NCBI GenBank assembly: GCA_047972135.1
Contig: JBKEAJ010000118.1
Span: forward strand, 17,802 to 81,801
Length of the DNA stretch: 64,000 bases
Direction of reading: 5' to 3'
Source: JBKEAJ01 sp047972135
GTDB lineage: Bacteria; Bacteroidota; Bacteroidia; Bacteroidales; Prolixibacteraceae
The notes below the pieces were generated by a model. That model worked only from the letters and a program-made list of their open reading frames with translations, was not told the origin of the DNA and searched no databases. The position numbers and the translations under genes were made by a program. Shown one piece after another: positions 63,510 through 64,000 of the stretch; within the stretch, counting starts at the first letter, position 1; each line of letters opens with the position of its first letter.

Positions 63510-64000
63510 TTATTTCTCCTCCTTTGCGGGGTCTACAACAGAATTTGGTGCAAAATATATACCTTCCTGCTTCCATATTTCTTCAAGATTTTGCAGTGCG
63601 ACCTTAAAATGTTCGTAGTTTTTATTTTCTTTTTCTGTCCATCCTACTTCTGCATAAGCTGCAATCCTCGGGAATGCCTGAAAGTGTATATTTCCTTTTG
63701 TCGGTGTCCACTCGCTCCACATTTGGCAACCTGTACCTATTACCTTATCATGAAACTTTGGGTCTAAATCAGCAGGTATAGGATCATAAGAATAAGACTT
63801 CGATAGTGGTATTCTATCGTAAGTGTAGTCGAGGTATGTGTCTGTGTGCAAGGAGTATACAATATCAAAGCCTGTGCTTGCCGCCTGCGTTGCCAGTTTG
63901 ACATTACCTTTCCAGAAATGCACAACTGTTCCTTCTGCCAAGCGTTGATCTGACTTGGTATCTGCTGCATCCTGATACTCGTGCAGATTATGTCCCATAA
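63510..64000 (-). CDS. GH20 beta-N-acetylhexosaminidase, C-terminal part (cut by window edge)
   Basis: About 163 residues of a larger protein that begins beyond the window. The segment VVHFWKGNVKLATQAAS...GFDIVYS followed by YLDYTY and then GTGCQMWSEWTPTKGNIHFQAFPRIAAYAEVGWT is the C-terminal part of the family-20 catalytic barrel. The catalytic Asp-Glu pair would lie upstream, outside the window. The enzyme removes terminal GlcNAc or GalNAc from glycans. The internal ATG at 63998 is not the real start. The gene ends 4 bases before hisH. Confidence 0.85.
   Translation of the reverse strand, partial: MGHNLHEYQDAADTKSDQRLAEGTVVHFWKGNVKLATQAASTGFDIVYSLHTDTYLDYTYDRIPLSKSYSYDPIPADLDPKFHDKVIGTGCQMWSEWTPTKGNIHFQAFPRIAAYAEVGWTEKENKNYEHFKVALQNLEEIWKQEGIYFAPNSVVDPAKEEK

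Overview
The window is a gene-dense stretch of a Bacteroidales-type (Bacteroidetes) chromosome. The evidence is AT-rich DNA; promoters of the form TTG-N19-21-TAnnTTTG; signal peptides ending in A-Q; the order DUF6089 protein, uppS, bamA, three ompH/skp genes, murI; the fused 2-oxoacid:ferredoxin oxidoreductase korA with korB; single-chain iron-sulfur serine dehydratase; pyruvate phosphate dikinase; and class A RNase P RNA. It looks like an anaerobic or microaerobic amino-acid-using bacterium. Most genes are housekeeping or cell-envelope genes. I see no rRNA, tRNA, CRISPR array, prophage or intact insertion sequence.

Layout. 1-2.6 kb: tandem outer-membrane barrel paralogs, then an intergenic island of hairpin repeats. 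2.6-8.6 kb: a shortened AlbA-type regulator, a CCA-adding/poly(A) polymerase-family enzyme, a secreted EEP-fold protein, pyrE with an SRPBCC gene, a zinc-ribbon-like microprotein and a cell-wall amidase. 8.6-18.8 kb: an orphan NtrY-like sensor kinase, rlmH, fabI, ppdK, the RNase P RNA gene, a WecA/TagO-type transferase and nth. 18.9-26.8 kb: sdaA-leuB, a patatin-barrel protein and korAB. 26.8-34.8 kb: the BamA/Skp/UppS envelope operon with murI, then argH. 35.5-42 kb: rnhB, a SPOR lipoprotein, a coiled-coil lipoprotein with a frameshifted barrel gene, ilvA. 41.7-48 kb: a Crp/Fnr regulator and a tripartite RND efflux operon. 48.6-56.4 kb: rpoN, asnS, cupin, aat, an Rpn-family nuclease, an amber-interrupted tdh and alkaline phosphatase. 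56.4-64 kb: sppA, folK, a YkgJ-type protein, an EamA transporter, a pseudouridine synthase, hisIE-hisF-hisH and the 3' end of a GH20 hexosaminidase gene.

The most unusual content is non-coding. A composite hairpin-rich element of about 370-550 bp occurs three times (34.9, 41.3 and 48.1 kb). One of its stems shows a compensatory base-pair change between copies, with the third copy in the intermediate state. A second repeat ends exactly at the start codons of three unrelated genes (leuB, the SPOR lipoprotein gene, tdh) and encodes the same short peptide each time. Smaller hairpins that begin with CGTCATTG are dispersed through the gaps. Other points are a perfect Fnr/Crp-type palindrome between the Crp/Fnr gene and the efflux operon, a 16-bp palindrome inside the ppdK promoter, a korAB terminator embedded in the murI coding sequence, and a his cluster without hisA. 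I found no clear new defence or biosynthetic system; the repeat families are the best candidates for something undescribed.
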